From Salinimicrobium sp963739625 (GTDB lineage: Bacteria; Bacteroidota; Bacteroidia; Flavobacteriales; Flavobacteriaceae), in contig CAVUAU010000019.1 of assembly GCA_963739625.1 (NCBI GenBank), forward strand, positions 75,668 to 139,667: a DNA stretch of 64,000 nt, given 5' to 3'. A program made the position numbers and the translations under genes. Positions 26,494 through 35,782 of this stretch are shown here, in pieces. Within the stretch, counting starts at the first letter, position 1, and every line of letters starts with the position of its first letter. The notes under the pieces are model-generated. The model saw nothing but the letters and a program-made list of their open reading frames with translations. It was not told the origin of the DNA and ran no database searches.

Positions 26494-27876
26494 TTATGTT
26501 ATCGCAGGGCTTTTGTGCTTTACATCGGCCTTTGCACAGACAAAGAAAATAGACAGGTCGTTCAAGACCAATAAAGACGTGACAGTTACTGTAGATGCCA
26601 CAAATACAGATCTACAGGTGGAATACTGGGACAAAAATGAAGTGCAGGTAGAAGGTTTGCTAAATATGCCGCAGGCCGATAAAAAGGAAGTGGACAGGGC
26701 CCTCGCGAACTGGAGCCTTAGCACAAAAGCTACTGCGGGTTCGGTAAACATTACCTCTTCTGGTGGTGGTATGCCAAACTTTGACATGGCAGGCCTTGAA
26801 AAACCTCTTTCACAGCTTCCCGAAATGCTTGTGCCGCTTCAAAAAATGGTAGCGCCAATTCTTGAAAATCTTTCAGATCACCCGCTTCCACCCGAGTTCT
26901 ATGCTAATGTGGGAGACATGAATTTTGATTATGAAGCTTATCAGAAAGAAGGTGATAAGTATATGGAGAAGTGGGAAGCGCAGGTAGAAAAGAAATTCGG
27001 CAAAGACTTTCAGAAATCCATGGAGGAATGGGCTTCAAATTTTGAGAAAGATTCTGTTCTATGGAAAAGCCATGTTAAGGTGATGGAAGATTGGAGTGAC
27101 AAGTTTGGTGAAGACATGGAAAAATGGGGGAAAGCTTTGGAAAGGATATGGAAAAATGGGGTGAAAGTTTCGGAAAAGATATGGAAGCCTGGGCTGCAAA
27201 CTTTGAAAAGGAAGTAAATGAAAAGTACGGCGACAGTGAAAATAAAGTAATTGTTCTCAAAGGAGAAGGAAGGTCTGCGAAAAAGCTGCTTAAGATAAGA
27301 ATGCCGCGCAATGGCCGGCTTAAACTCCAGGTGCGTTATGGGGATGTGAAACTCGACGGGACTACGAAGAACCTGCAGGCAGACCTGGCTCACAGTAATT
27401 TTATGGCCTCCACAATAACCGGAGAAAAGACCAATCTTAATGTTGCATACACACCGGTGCAGGTGAAAAAGTGGGATTATGGTGTACTCAATGCCTCTTA
27501 TGTAAATAATCTTAACATCGACAGGGCTCGCAGTATCAAACTTACTTCAAACTCCAGTGATGTGAGGTTACAGCAGCTTGGTATTAACGGTATTTTTAGA
27601 GGCACTTTTGGAGAGTTAGTCATCGAGGATGTAGCCAAAGATTTTACCAGTCTTGATATCGTCCTGGAGAATTCAGATCTTAAACTTGACCTGCCAGATG
27701 TCGCTTATAACTTCAGGTATAGTGGAAACAAGAGTCAGGTCAAACTACCAAAAGATCTTTCGGTGAAGTCAAGTAAATCTTACGACAACCAAAAACTAAA
27801 CGGTTACAACAAGAATAAAAATGCCGAAGCTACAGTCTCTATCACAGCCAGCTTTAGTGACGTATTGCTGAAATAG
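26474..27876 (+). CDS. Envelope protein with hendecad repeats and DUF4097-like beta domain, one frame break
   Basis: Signal peptide 1-22 (VIAGLLCFTSAFAQ). Residues 23-110 look like a short beta domain (VTVTVDATNTDLQVEYWDKNEVQVEG). A helical region holds an 11-residue repeat, FGxDMExWGxS, in at least four copies near 27100-27235. The C-terminal part (YGDVKLDGTTKNLQADLAHSNF..., SDVRLQQLGINGIF) resembles the repetitive beta-helix of DUF4097-type putative adhesins. The first frame ends at 27217, but the repeat continues in the next one. Restoring one G in the run at 27126-27130 joins them into about 467 residues. Probably the product regulated by the sigma pair. Confidence 0.7.
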
Positions 27877-27897
27877 ATTTACTTTTGACAAAAAACA

Positions 27898-28587
27898 ATG
27901 TCAAAACCACATTTTCAAGAATACCTGGTCGGCCTCACCACCGGATTTACCCCGGTGATTGATGCCGACTTTTCTTTTGAAGATTATGTTCCCATAGATC
28001 TTTCAGATCAAAACCGCGAGCTCGACAGCCAGGCATTGCTTTCTTCTAAAGCTTTTGAAGATTATCTGGAGTCATTTCTGAAGAAGAACAGGAAGAAGGT
28101 GGCTTTTGGTGGATATGATGAAAAGCGCGGACTGTACAAAAGGAGCGCCCTTTTTTCTGAAGATGCTTCACTCCAGCGGAATATTCACCTTGGTATTGAC
28201 ATTTGGGCAGCTGCAGGTACAGCAGTTCTGGCAGTGCTCGCCGGAAAGGTGCACAGCTTTAGGGACAATAATAATTTTGGCGATTACGGCCCTACCATAA
28301 TTTTGGAGCACGAGGTTGATGGAACAACATTTTATTCGCTTTACGGTCACCTTAGCAGGACTTCTCTTGAAGGGCTGCAGCCGGGACAGGAGTTTCAAAA
28401 AGGGGAAAAATTAGCTGTGTTGGGTTCTGCGGAAGAAAATGGAGATTATGCGCCGCATTTACATTTTCAAATCATAAGGAATATAGGCCTTCAAAAGGGG
28501 GATTTTCCCGGAGTTTGCAGTGAAACCGACCGAATTGATTTTCTTTTCAATTGCCCCAATCCAAACCTGTTGCTAAAGCTCAGATGA
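27898..28587 (+). CDS. M23 family peptidase (LytM-type)
   Basis: 229 residues. Zinc endopeptidase fold that cuts peptidoglycan cross-bridges. Ligands are H97 and D101 in HLGID, H151 in LYGHLS, and H187/H189 in APHLHF. No signal peptide is visible: the N-terminus MSKPHFQEYLVGLTTGF is hydrophilic, so export or a cytoplasmic role is open. In some Bacteroidota a similar M23 domain is fused to an aminotransferase. A GAAAAATGCCATTTTTT palindrome begins 9 bases after its stop. Confidence 0.85.
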   Translation: MSKPHFQEYLVGLTTGFTPVIDADFSFEDYVPIDLSDQNRELDSQALLSSKAFEDYLESFLKKNRKKVAFGGYDEKRGLYKRSALFSEDASLQRNIHLGIDIWAAAGTAVLAVLAGKVHSFRDNNNFGDYGPTIILEHEVDGTTFYSLYGHLSRTSLEGLQPGQEFQKGEKLAVLGSAEENGDYAPHLHFQIIRNIGLQKGDFPGVCSETDRIDFLFNCPNPNLLLKLR

Positions 28588-28595
28588 AGAGGTTT

Positions 28596-28612
28596 GAAAA
28601 ATGCCATTTTTT
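28596..28612. repeat. A/T-tract palindrome
   Basis: GAAAAATGCCATTTTTT, between the convergent M23 and DUF2911 genes. Confidence 0.55.
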
Positions 28613-28617
28613 AGTTC

Positions 28618-29175
28618 TTATGCTTTTTTGAGGGGTACCTGAACTTCTGTTCTATCCCATAGCAAGTTGAGATCTATCATTTCGTAGGCTTCGGTAAAAT
28701 CAATGGTAAACTGTTCCACCACCTGCTGCAGTTGATGTACGGGAACTTCAACAGTCAAAACGTCATATTCTGCCTGCCGCGAAGGAAGTTCATCGGCAGT
28801 GATGCCCCAGGGATACATTTCAGAATTAAAGATCACTTTCCAGGATTCCTTTCCGGGGATGGTCCACAGGGTATATTTTCCGGCTTTTAAGAGCGAACCA
28901 TCAACGAGTAAATCTTTATTGGTTTCAAAAGTAGTGGCTTCGTTGGCTCCCGTTCTCCACACTTCGTTGAAAGGCACAAGTCCGCCGAAGATCTCGCGGT
29001 TCTTTTTATAGGGTCTGTTGTAGAAAACCTCAAGATGCAGCCCGTCCTTCTCAAAAATGACAGTGTCCTCGGGACTGAAGGACTTTGTGTTCATCTTAAA
29101 AATGAAGTACGGCAGCATGATCGCCATGGTCACGATGATCACCCCAAGAAAACTTCTTTTTAGAGTCTTTCTCAT
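28618..29175 (-). CDS. DUF2911 domain protein
   Basis: 185 residues from the ATG at 29175 (MRKTLKRSFLGVIIVTMAIML). One N-terminal membrane anchor (about 8-26), then the DUF2911 domain: LEVFYNRPYKKNREIFGGLVPFNEVWRTGANEATTFE, AGKYTLWTIPGKESWKVIFN, and an IDLNLLWDRTEVQVPL end. The fold is beta-rich and periplasmic; the function is unknown. The ferritin-like gene upstream on the same strand is separated by a terminator. Confidence 0.88.
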   Translation of the reverse strand: MRKTLKRSFLGVIIVTMAIMLPYFIFKMNTKSFSPEDTVIFEKDGLHLEVFYNRPYKKNREIFGGLVPFNEVWRTGANEATTFETNKDLLVDGSLLKAGKYTLWTIPGKESWKVIFNSEMYPWGITADELPSRQAEYDVLTVEVPVHQLQQVVEQFTIDFTEAYEMIDLNLLWDRTEVQVPLKKA

Positions 29176-29202
29176 ACCCGTACAAAAACAAAATTCAAGC
29201 CG

Positions 29203-29227
29203 AAAAAAAACCACCGTAAAAGGTGGT
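29203..29227 (-). terminator. Terminator for the DUF2383 gene
   Basis: On the minus strand, stem ACCACC / GGTGGT with a TTTTAC loop, followed by eight T. Confidence 0.8.
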
Positions 29228-29238
29228 CAAAGCTGCAA

Positions 29239-29736
29239 CTATATTGCCTTAAGTTTTCTTACTCGTGGACGATGTTGCGGGTCAAGTGCCTGTTCTCCAT
29301 TTCTGAATTTTTCGGCAGTCTCAAGACTTTCTTCAATGGTTTTCTTTTGCTTCTTGAGCATGTGGATCACCTCTTTGGACAGTCTGGGGTCGGCAAGTAA
29401 TTCTTCGTAAAGTTCGAGGTTTTTCTCATCTCTTTCCCTGCATTTTTTGAGCAATTTTAGAGGTCGTGCTTTGGTAAGGGCTTTTTTCTCCTGTCGCCAG
29501 TCGCGATCGAGGTTTCCTTTTTGAACCCACTCCTTTGCAGGTTCCACGCCGGCCTGTACAAGTTGTTCAGAGATCTCGTAACTAAACCTGTTGCGGTTCA
29601 CGCTCTGGTGATTCAAAAATCTTTTCAGCTCTACCTGCTGTACGTCTTCTCCTGCGTTATAGTAAACGCGTTCTGCTTCAAAACTTTCAGAAAGCAGCCA
29701 GTTCAACTTTTTAAATCTTGAGTAACGATCTTCCAT
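29239..29736 (-). CDS. Ferritin-like four-helix protein (DUF2383/PA2169-type)
   Basis: 165 residues from the ATG at 29736. All-helical with YYNAGEDVQQVELKRFLNHQSVNRNRFSYEISEQLVQAGVEP, GNLDRDWRQEKKALTKARPLKLLKKCRERDEKNLELYEELLADPRLS, matching the layout of the PA2169 four-helix-bundle family (AEDV..ELK..F......R..FA.EL, then E.GE....Y...L). Acidic metal ligands of true ferritins are only partly identifiable. Such proteins are often stress-induced; the neighbouring iron-transporter genes fit a metal link. Confidence 0.6.
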   Translation of the reverse strand: MEDRYSRFKKLNWLLSESFEAERVYYNAGEDVQQVELKRFLNHQSVNRNRFSYEISEQLVQAGVEPAKEWVQKGNLDRDWRQEKKALTKARPLKLLKKCRERDEKNLELYEELLADPRLSKEVIHMLKKQKKTIEESLETAEKFRNGEQALDPQHRPRVRKLKAI

Positions 29737-29889
29737 AGTGATTACTTTAGTACCTGCTAAGATAAATACAGACTCCGAAAGTCTTCTGCTAATCAAGTGT
29801 TAAAACCCTGATTTTTAATACAATATTCAGCAATATTTAAGAAAAAAAGGACAAACATTAAGAAAAGAAACAGATGGAAAATTCTTACG

Positions 29890-30615
29890 TTAGATAAAGA
29901 TGTTTTTTAGTACATCTCCTACGAAATATGCCAGTGTTGCTGCCAAGCCTCCCAGCAGCAGGGTTTCCAATATCCCCCAAATCACATTTTTTTCATTTAC
30001 TATACTCTTGAGACTTCCCACGATGGCAAGTGCCACTCCTGTGAGGATACAGGAATACAAAAAGAGTTGCGATTCAATTTCGGGACCGCTGCCGGTAAAG
30101 AAGTAGGAGAGAAGTGGGACAGAACCTACAATAACAAAACTAACAAAGGTAACCCCGGCGGTTTGGTAGGGCGCTTTTTCACTTTGCACCATTTCCAGTT
30201 CTTCCTTCATCATCGTGTCAACCCAAACCTCTTTATTTGAGGTAATCACTTCTACCACTTTTTCCAGCAACTCTCCTTCGAAACCCTTGGCTGCATAGAT
30301 CTCCCTGATCTCCTGAACCTCTTTGTCCCGCAGGTTTTCTATCTCCCAATATTCCACCTGTCGGTGCCGGTTGAAAGCGTCTCTCTCGGCCTTTGTAGAA
30401 AAAAAATTGCCGACAGACATTGAAAAGCCGTCGGCAATTAGATTTGCTATTCCCAGGATCACCACAACAGAAATACCCAGGCTGGCACCTTCGGCACCGG
30501 CTACCACAGCAAAGGTTGTGATGGCTCCGTCTATTCCTCCGTAAACAAATTCAGCGATATAGTCTTTATTGAAAAAAAAGACCTTTGCTTGGGAATGAAG
30601 TTTTGTCTCCTGCAT
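29890..30615 (-). CDS. VIT/CCC1 family iron-manganese transporter
   Basis: 241 residues, five membrane helices in the family pattern. The first helix region YIAEFVYGGIDGAITTFAVVAGAEGA is the VIT1 signature, followed by ANLIADGFSMSVGNFFSTKAERD, with the D and M residues that line the ion path. The cytosolic helical metal-binding region follows (KEVQEIREIYAAKGFEGELLEKVVEVI...), then three closing helices. It moves ferrous iron or manganese out of the cytosol. The P19-like gene lies 24 bases upstream on the same strand, likely one operon. Confidence 0.9.
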   Translation of the reverse strand: MQETKLHSQAKVFFFNKDYIAEFVYGGIDGAITTFAVVAGAEGASLGISVVVILGIANLIADGFSMSVGNFFSTKAERDAFNRHRQVEYWEIENLRDKEVQEIREIYAAKGFEGELLEKVVEVITSNKEVWVDTMMKEELEMVQSEKAPYQTAGVTFVSFVIVGSVPLLSYFFTGSGPEIESQLFLYSCILTGVALAIVGSLKSIVNEKNVIWGILETLLLGGLAATLAYFVGDVLKNIFI

Positions 30616-30639
30616 TATGGAGGTGGGTTGAATTAATTT

Positions 30640-31170
30640 TTATTCGGGTCCATGGGGCTCCCTACCTGTCTCCATCTCAATTTCTATATCTACCTTGACA
30701 TCTTTTTCATATCTTTTTCCCTTGATCTCATCATGCCTGTGGAAGGTAGGAGCCGGTATTTCAACCTGTACCCTGTATTTACCCGATTTTGGAATCTTGA
30801 AAAAAGCACCGTAGTGCAACAGGAACGGGTGCCATAAGAACGGAAAATCTGTATCAATAATTAGATTATCCTGGTCGTCATACACTTTTCCCTTGATCTT
30901 TAAACCGGGAATGAATCTCTTGTCTTTTTTATCCCTCACCACAATTTCCAGGTGAGTATTCTTGTCTTTTTCGGGAGTATTCCATTGAAGTTCCCCGCCT
31001 TGTAGTTGGTAAGTTCCTTCGGCCTCTTCGGAAGCCAAACTAATAATGTAATCGTCAACCTCTTTTTCGGCGTGGTTATCAATACTTTTCATGTAATCAA
31101 GAGCAGCGGAATATGCCTTTCCCTGATCTTCTGCGAGCTTTTTCTTTTTCTCTTTGTCCTTGATCTCCAT
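30640..31170 (-). CDS. P19/Tp34-like iron-binding protein, no signal peptide
   Basis: 176 residues. The C-terminal 110 residues fit the Tp34/P19 Fe-transport beta-sandwich family: HLEIVVRDKKDKRFIPGLKIKGKVYD, FPFLWHPFLLHYGAFFKIP, VEIPAPTFHRHDEIKGKRY. Histidines in WHPFLLHYG and FHRHDE match the metal ligands known in that family. Known members are periplasmic, but here the N-terminus (MEIKDKEKKKKLAEDQGKAY) is charged with no signal peptide. It probably forms an operon with the VIT-type transporter. Confidence 0.75.
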   Translation of the reverse strand: MEIKDKEKKKKLAEDQGKAYSAALDYMKSIDNHAEKEVDDYIISLASEEAEGTYQLQGGELQWNTPEKDKNTHLEIVVRDKKDKRFIPGLKIKGKVYDDQDNLIIDTDFPFLWHPFLLHYGAFFKIPKSGKYRVQVEIPAPTFHRHDEIKGKRYEKDVKVDIEIEMETGREPHGPE

Positions 31171-31254
31171 ATTTTCAATTTTAAGAATTATACTTTCCCA
31201 TAAATTAAGAATAAGAAGCTGCGATCTCTCCTAAATGCCTGTTAAAAGACCTTT

Positions 31255-31271
31255 TAAAAATGCCTTTTTTG
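31255..31271. repeat. A/T-tract palindrome, CCTTTTTT variant
   Basis: TAAAAATGCCTTTTTTG, in the spacer between the P19-like gene and the 3' end of the DUF4199 gene. Confidence 0.5.
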
Positions 31272-31332
31272 AACCCTTTCTTCGGAAGGATCTCAATAGC
31301 CGTTTTTTCTGCGGAAGAATCTTCAACGAGCA

Positions 31333-31851
31333 TTATCTGTATGGGGTCGTGCCTTTCACCTGATGTGGATTCGGGATTTTCCTGCGCATAATAAGAGCTG
31401 CAATGGCGGCTGTTATGACTCCTGTTACAGCTGCCCAGATCATGCTTTGAAAGATATAATTCTTCAACCCGAAATAAGCATCGGCTTCTTCTCTTGTCAT
31501 TTCGCCGGTATTTACAGAATAATCTGCTATGTTGGTAAAATATTCTGGCGTGATAACTTCAGAAATCAACAGCTGCACAAAAGGAGATAGTATGACAATC
31601 CCGGCGGTGAGGAGGAGACCGCTGAAGAATCCCTGTTTCCAGGACATGACTCCGTTAAAAAATTTTTTTCGCTTGTCAAACAGGGCGAGCAGGTAAATAC
31701 CGATAGCCACTACTCCAAAAAAGCCGGTGTAAAAGGCGTGGTCTGCAATCTTTTCGTCGTGGAATCCAAAAGATTTTTCACCCAGCATCCAAAGGATCAT
31801 TACAACTGAAAAAATAATGGCCCATTTGATTTCGATGCGGTATTTCTTCAC
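31333..31851 (-). CDS. DUF4199 membrane protein
   Basis: 172 residues with four membrane helices (about 8-25, 42-60, 72-95, 132-152). MSWKQGFFSGLLLTAGIVILSPF and the MTREEADAYFGLKNYIFQS segment are typical of DUF4199, a Bacteroidota family of unknown function. The short basic tail (MRRKIPNPHQVKG) should be cytosolic. It stands alone, with a terminator separating it from secA. Confidence 0.8.
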   Translation of the reverse strand: MKKYRIEIKWAIIFSVVMILWMLGEKSFGFHDEKIADHAFYTGFFGVVAIGIYLLALFDKRKKFFNGVMSWKQGFFSGLLLTAGIVILSPFVQLLISEVITPEYFTNIADYSVNTGEMTREEADAYFGLKNYIFQSMIWAAVTGVITAAIAALIMRRKIPNPHQVKGTTPYR

Positions 31852-31903
31852 AATGTAATGGATTAGTCTATTAAAAGTAAGAAAAACATAGCGATTTCTA
31901 ATA

Positions 31904-31937
31904 AAAAAAATCCCGAAGTAATAACTCCGGGATTTTT
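31904..31937. terminator. Bidirectional terminator at the secA 3' end
   Basis: AAAATCCCG and CGGGATTTT separated by a 12-base loop, flanked by A and T runs. It serves secA on the minus strand. Confidence 0.8.
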
Positions 31938-31962
31938 GTTCAAAATCATTAAAAACAAGTTT

Positions 31963-34900
31963 CTATTCGTCTACCAGCACCCAATCTCCCTTGTCGAGCA
32001 GAGGAATAGCCTGTTTAAATTTCATGCTTTTGTTCTCGCCGCTCATCACATTCTTGATGGTCACTTTATCGTTACGACCAATTTTTGGACGTTCCCTCGT
32101 GATGGTTTCGGTAACCTGTGGGCGAGGCTGTTGACGCTGGCCTGCAGCCCTGCTTTGCGCAGCTCTCTCGTCCATATTTGGAATTTCTTCCTTGGTAGTT
32201 TCCATCTTTTCGGTACGTCTTGTTTGACGGGCTTCGCGTATGTTCTGCGGATTTGGTGCCGGCAATTCTCCTTTGAAAAGGAAGGAGATCACATCTTTGT
32301 TCACCTGGTCCAGCATCACTTTAAAGAGTTCAAAGGCCTCAAACTTGTAGATCAATAGAGGATCTTTTTGCTCGTGAACCGCCAACTGCACACTCTGCTT
32401 TAATTCATCCATTTTACGAAGGTGGGTTTTCCACGCGTCGTCAATAATGGCCAAACTAATGTTCTTCTCGAAGTCGCTGATGAGTTGTTTTCCTTCGGTT
32501 TCGTAAGCTTTTTCAAGATTTGTCACCACCTGTAGCGTCTTCACCCCATCGGTAAACGGAACAGAGATGCGAATAAAGTTGTTGGACTCATCTTCCCAAA
32601 CCTGCTTGATCACAGGGAAAGCAGCAGCAGCATTGTGCTTCATTTTCTCCTGGTAGTGCGTGTAAGCAGCCTTGTAAGTTACACCTGCTATCTTCTGAAA
32701 ATCCATTTTTTCGAACTCTTCCTTAGAAATGGGAGAACTCATTGAGAAATAACGGATCAATTCAAATTCAAAATTCTTGTAGTCGTTCGCCAGCTTGTTA
32801 GTTTCTGCGATTCCTTCCGCAGTATCATAGATCATGTTGGCGATATCTACTCTTAATCTGTCTCCAAAAAGGGCATGGTAACGGCGTTTGTAAACCACCT
32901 CACGCTGCGCGTTCATTACATCATCATACTCCAGCAGTCGCTTACGCACCCCAAAGTTGTTCTCTTCTACCTTCTTCTGCGCACGCTCAATAGACTTAGA
33001 GATCATTGAATGCTGGATCACTTCTCCTTCTTCAAGACCCATGCGGTCCATGAGCTTGGCAATCTTTTCAGAACCAAACAAACGCATCAGGTTGTCTTCC
33101 AAAGAAACATAAAATTGGGAACTACCCGGGTCACCCTGACGTCCTGCACGACCTCTCAACTGCCTGTCTACACGACGGGAATCGTGTCGCTCTGTACCAA
33201 TAATGGCAAGACCGCCGGCTTCCTTAACTTCTTTGCTCAGTTTGATGTCAGTACCACGACCCGCCATGTTAGTGGCAATGGTCACGATACCCGAGTTACC
33301 TGCTTCGGCAACAATGTCGGCTTCTTTCTTGTGCAGTTTCGCGTTAAGTACATTGTGAGGTACATTACGCAGCTTCAGCATACGGCTAAGCAGCTCAGAA
33401 ATCTCAACCGAGGTGGTACCAATAAGCACAGGTCTTCCGGCTTTTGAAAGTTCGGTAACCTGGTCGATAACCGCGTTGTATTTTTCTCTTTTTGTTTTAT
33501 AAACCAGATCCTCTTTGTCCTTACGGGCAATTGGGCGGTTAGTAGGAATTTCCACCACATCGAGTTTATAGATCTCCCAGAATTCACCTGCTTCGGTTAC
33601 AGCAGTACCGGTCATCCCGGCAAGTTTGCTGTACATTCTAAAGTAGTTTTGCAGGGTAACTGTGGCAAAGGTTTGCGTGGCATCTTCGATCTTTACGCTT
33701 TCCTTAGCCTCGATCGCCTGGTGTAACCCGTCGCTGTAACGGCGGCCTTCCATGATACGGCCGGTTTGCTCATCTACAATCTTCACCTTATTCTCGATCA
33801 CCACATATTCTGTGTCTTTTTCAAAAAGCGTGTAGGCTTTCAAAAGCTGACGCATCGTGTGGATGCGTTCACTTTTTACGCTGTAGTCGCGGAAAAGCTC
33901 TTCTTTCTTTTCTGCCTCTTCTTCCTTGGAAAGTCCTTCTTTTTCGATCTTCGCGATCTCCATCCCAATCTCGGGCATTACAAAGAAGTTGGGATCATCT
34001 TTTCCTGAAAGATACTCGATCCCTTTATCTGTGAGGTCTATTTGGTTGTTCTTTTCATCGATCACAAAGTACAGCTCGGCATCAACCTTCGGCATTTCGC
34101 GGTTGTTGTCCTGCATGTAGTAGTTCTCTGTCTTCTGAAGAAGTGCTTTTACACCTTCTTCACTCAGGAATTTGATCAACGCCTTGTTCTTCGGAAGTCC
34201 GCGATAGACGCGAAGCAGGTCAAAGCCTCCTCCTTTGTTGTCACCGGCGGCTATTTTCTTCTTGGCTTCGGCAAGAACACCGGTCAAATATTTTTTCTGA
34301 ACTTCAACAATATTTCCAACTGCCGGCTTCAACTGGTCAAACTCGTGTACATCTCCTTTTGGAATAGGACCCGAAATAATAAGAGGCGTACGGGCGTCAT
34401 CTACCAGTACCGAATCCACCTCATCTACGATGGCAAAATTGTGAGGGCGTTGTACCAGGTCATCGGGAGCATGGGACATGTTGTCGCGCAGGTAGTCAAA
34501 ACCAAATTCGTTGTTGGTACCGTAAGTGATATCTGCATTGTAAGCCTTTCTCCTTGAAGCCGAGTTTGGCCTGTGGTAATCTATACAATCCACGCTCAAA
34601 CCGTGGAACTGGAACAAAGGTGCCATCCAGGCGCTGTCCCTTTTTGCAAGGTAGTCGTTCACCGTTACCAGGTGCACCCCGTTCCCGGTAAGCGCGTTGA
34701 GGTACATGGGCAAAGTAGCCACAAGGGTTTTTCCTTCCCCTGTCTGCATCTCTGCAATCTTACCCTGGTGCATCGCAATACCACCAATAAGCTGCACATC
34801 ATAATGTACCATATCCCAGGTCACGGGTTTACCCGCGGCATCCCAGGAATTGTTCCAAATGGCGTGGTCGCCGTCAAGGTTTACGTAATCTTTTTCTGCG

Positions 34901-35322
34901 GAAAGTTCCCGATCATAGGCAGAAGCAGTCACTTTTAGCTGCTCATTGGCAGCAAAACGCTTTGCTGTTTCTTTTACAGTAGCAAAAGCTTCCGGAAGTA
35001 TGTCGTTAAGAACACCTTCAGAGAGCTCGTAGGCTTTCTCTTTGAGTGCGTCTATTTCTGTGTAGATGTCTTCTTTGCGGGTGATATCTTCAGAGGCATC
35101 TGCTTCGGCATTCAGGCTTTCTATTTGCTCGTTCACCTCGCGGGTTGCTTCCTGAATTTTGCTTTTGAAGGTAGTGGTCTTGGCGCGAAGCTCGTCCAGT
35201 GATAATGCTTCAAATTCCTTTTCCAGTGCTCGTATTTTGTCGACGATAGGCTGAATCTCCTTAATGTCTTTTTTAGACTTATCGCCAACAAAAACTTTTA
35301 ATACGGAATCTAAAAAACTCAT
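31963..35322 (-). CDS. secA: Preprotein translocase ATPase SecA
   Basis: 1119 residues, the long Bacteroidota form (E. coli 901). Motor Walker A MQTGEGKTLVATLP, DEVDSVLVDDARTPLIISG (Walker B and DEAD-like box), and the second RecA fold with ATNMAGRGTDIKL, GTERHDSRRVDRQLRGRAGRQGD. An insertion around residues 330-450 (KKIAAGDNKGGGFDLLR...) accounts for much of the extra length. The C-terminus is Gln/Arg-rich and lacks the CxCxSGxxxxxCHG zinc tail, ending in GEN..MKFKQAIPLLDKGDWVLVDE. A TAACTTTG -7-like box (minus strand) lies at 35345-35352. Confidence 0.97.
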   Translation of the reverse strand: MSFLDSVLKVFVGDKSKKDIKEIQPIVDKIRALEKEFEALSLDELRAKTTTFKSKIQEATREVNEQIESLNAEADASEDITRKEDIYTEIDALKEKAYELSEGVLNDILPEAFATVKETAKRFAANEQLKVTASAYDRELSAEKDYVNLDGDHAIWNNSWDAAGKPVTWDMVHYDVQLIGGIAMHQGKIAEMQTGEGKTLVATLPMYLNALTGNGVHLVTVNDYLAKRDSAWMAPLFQFHGLSVDCIDYHRPNSASRRKAYNADITYGTNNEFGFDYLRDNMSHAPDDLVQRPHNFAIVDEVDSVLVDDARTPLIISGPIPKGDVHEFDQLKPAVGNIVEVQKKYLTGVLAEAKKKIAAGDNKGGGFDLLRVYRGLPKNKALIKFLSEEGVKALLQKTENYYMQDNNREMPKVDAELYFVIDEKNNQIDLTDKGIEYLSGKDDPNFFVMPEIGMEIAKIEKEGLSKEEEAEKKEELFRDYSVKSERIHTMRQLLKAYTLFEKDTEYVVIENKVKIVDEQTGRIMEGRRYSDGLHQAIEAKESVKIEDATQTFATVTLQNYFRMYSKLAGMTGTAVTEAGEFWEIYKLDVVEIPTNRPIARKDKEDLVYKTKREKYNAVIDQVTELSKAGRPVLIGTTSVEISELLSRMLKLRNVPHNVLNAKLHKKEADIVAEAGNSGIVTIATNMAGRGTDIKLSKEVKEAGGLAIIGTERHDSRRVDRQLRGRAGRQGDPGSSQFYVSLEDNLMRLFGSEKIAKLMDRMGLEEGEVIQHSMISKSIERAQKKVEENNFGVRKRLLEYDDVMNAQREVVYKRRYHALFGDRLRVDIANMIYDTAEGIAETNKLANDYKNFEFELIRYFSMSSPISKEEFEKMDFQKIAGVTYKAAYTHYQEKMKHNAAAAFPVIKQVWEDESNNFIRISVPFTDGVKTLQVVTNLEKAYETEGKQLISDFEKNISLAIIDDAWKTHLRKMDELKQSVQLAVHEQKDPLLIYKFEAFELFKVMLDQVNKDVISFLFKGELPAPNPQNIREARQTRRTEKMETTKEEIPNMDERAAQSRAAGQRQQPRPQVTETITRERPKIGRNDKVTIKNVMSGENKSMKFKQAIPLLDKGDWVLVDE

Positions 35323-35355
35323 AGTTTTTGTTGTTTAATAGTGTCAAAGTTACGC

Positions 35356-35387
35356 AAAAAAAAAGCCTCATTTCCTGAGACTTTTTT
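35356..35387 (-). terminator. Terminator after the DUF2795 gene
   Basis: Minus strand stem AAGTCTCA / TGAGGCTT with loop GGAAA, one G-T pair, followed by a long T run. It overlaps the secA promoter region. Confidence 0.75.
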
Positions 35388-35406
35388 CTGCTTTTATTTT
35401 GGTATG

Positions 35407-35628
35407 CTAATATTCATCTTCGTTCCAGAGATAATCTTCATCTGTAGGATAATCTGGCCAGATCTCCTCGATTGAATCATAGGAATCTCCTTCATCTTCG
35501 ATGGCCTGAAGGTTTTCTACCACCTCCAATGGGGCACCCGTCCTGATGGCGTAATCAATTAACTCATCTTTTGTCGCGGGCCACGGTGCATCACTAAGAT
35601 ATGACGCTAATTCTAATGTCCAATACAT
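35407..35628 (-). CDS. DUF2795 domain protein
   Basis: 73 residues. MYWTLELASYLSDAPWPATKDELIDYAIRTGAP is the DUF2795 helical domain, followed by VVENLQAIEDEGDSYDSIEEIWPDYP and an acidic tail. The family is widespread in Bacteroidota as a short stand-alone protein upstream of secA; function unknown. It has its own terminator. Confidence 0.88.
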   Translation of the reverse strand: MYWTLELASYLSDAPWPATKDELIDYAIRTGAPLEVVENLQAIEDEGDSYDSIEEIWPDYPTDEDYLWNEDEY

Positions 35629-35782
35629 CGGTTAATCGGTTTAATTTTTCGCAAAAATAATTTTTTTGACGAGATAGTCAAGAAAAAAATCTTTTTTTTT
35701 GTCATTATTGTTAAGAACGTTTCTATAACTATAAAATACTTAAGGATTTTGAAGTTTTAGAAGAGGAGTTCAAAATTCAATT

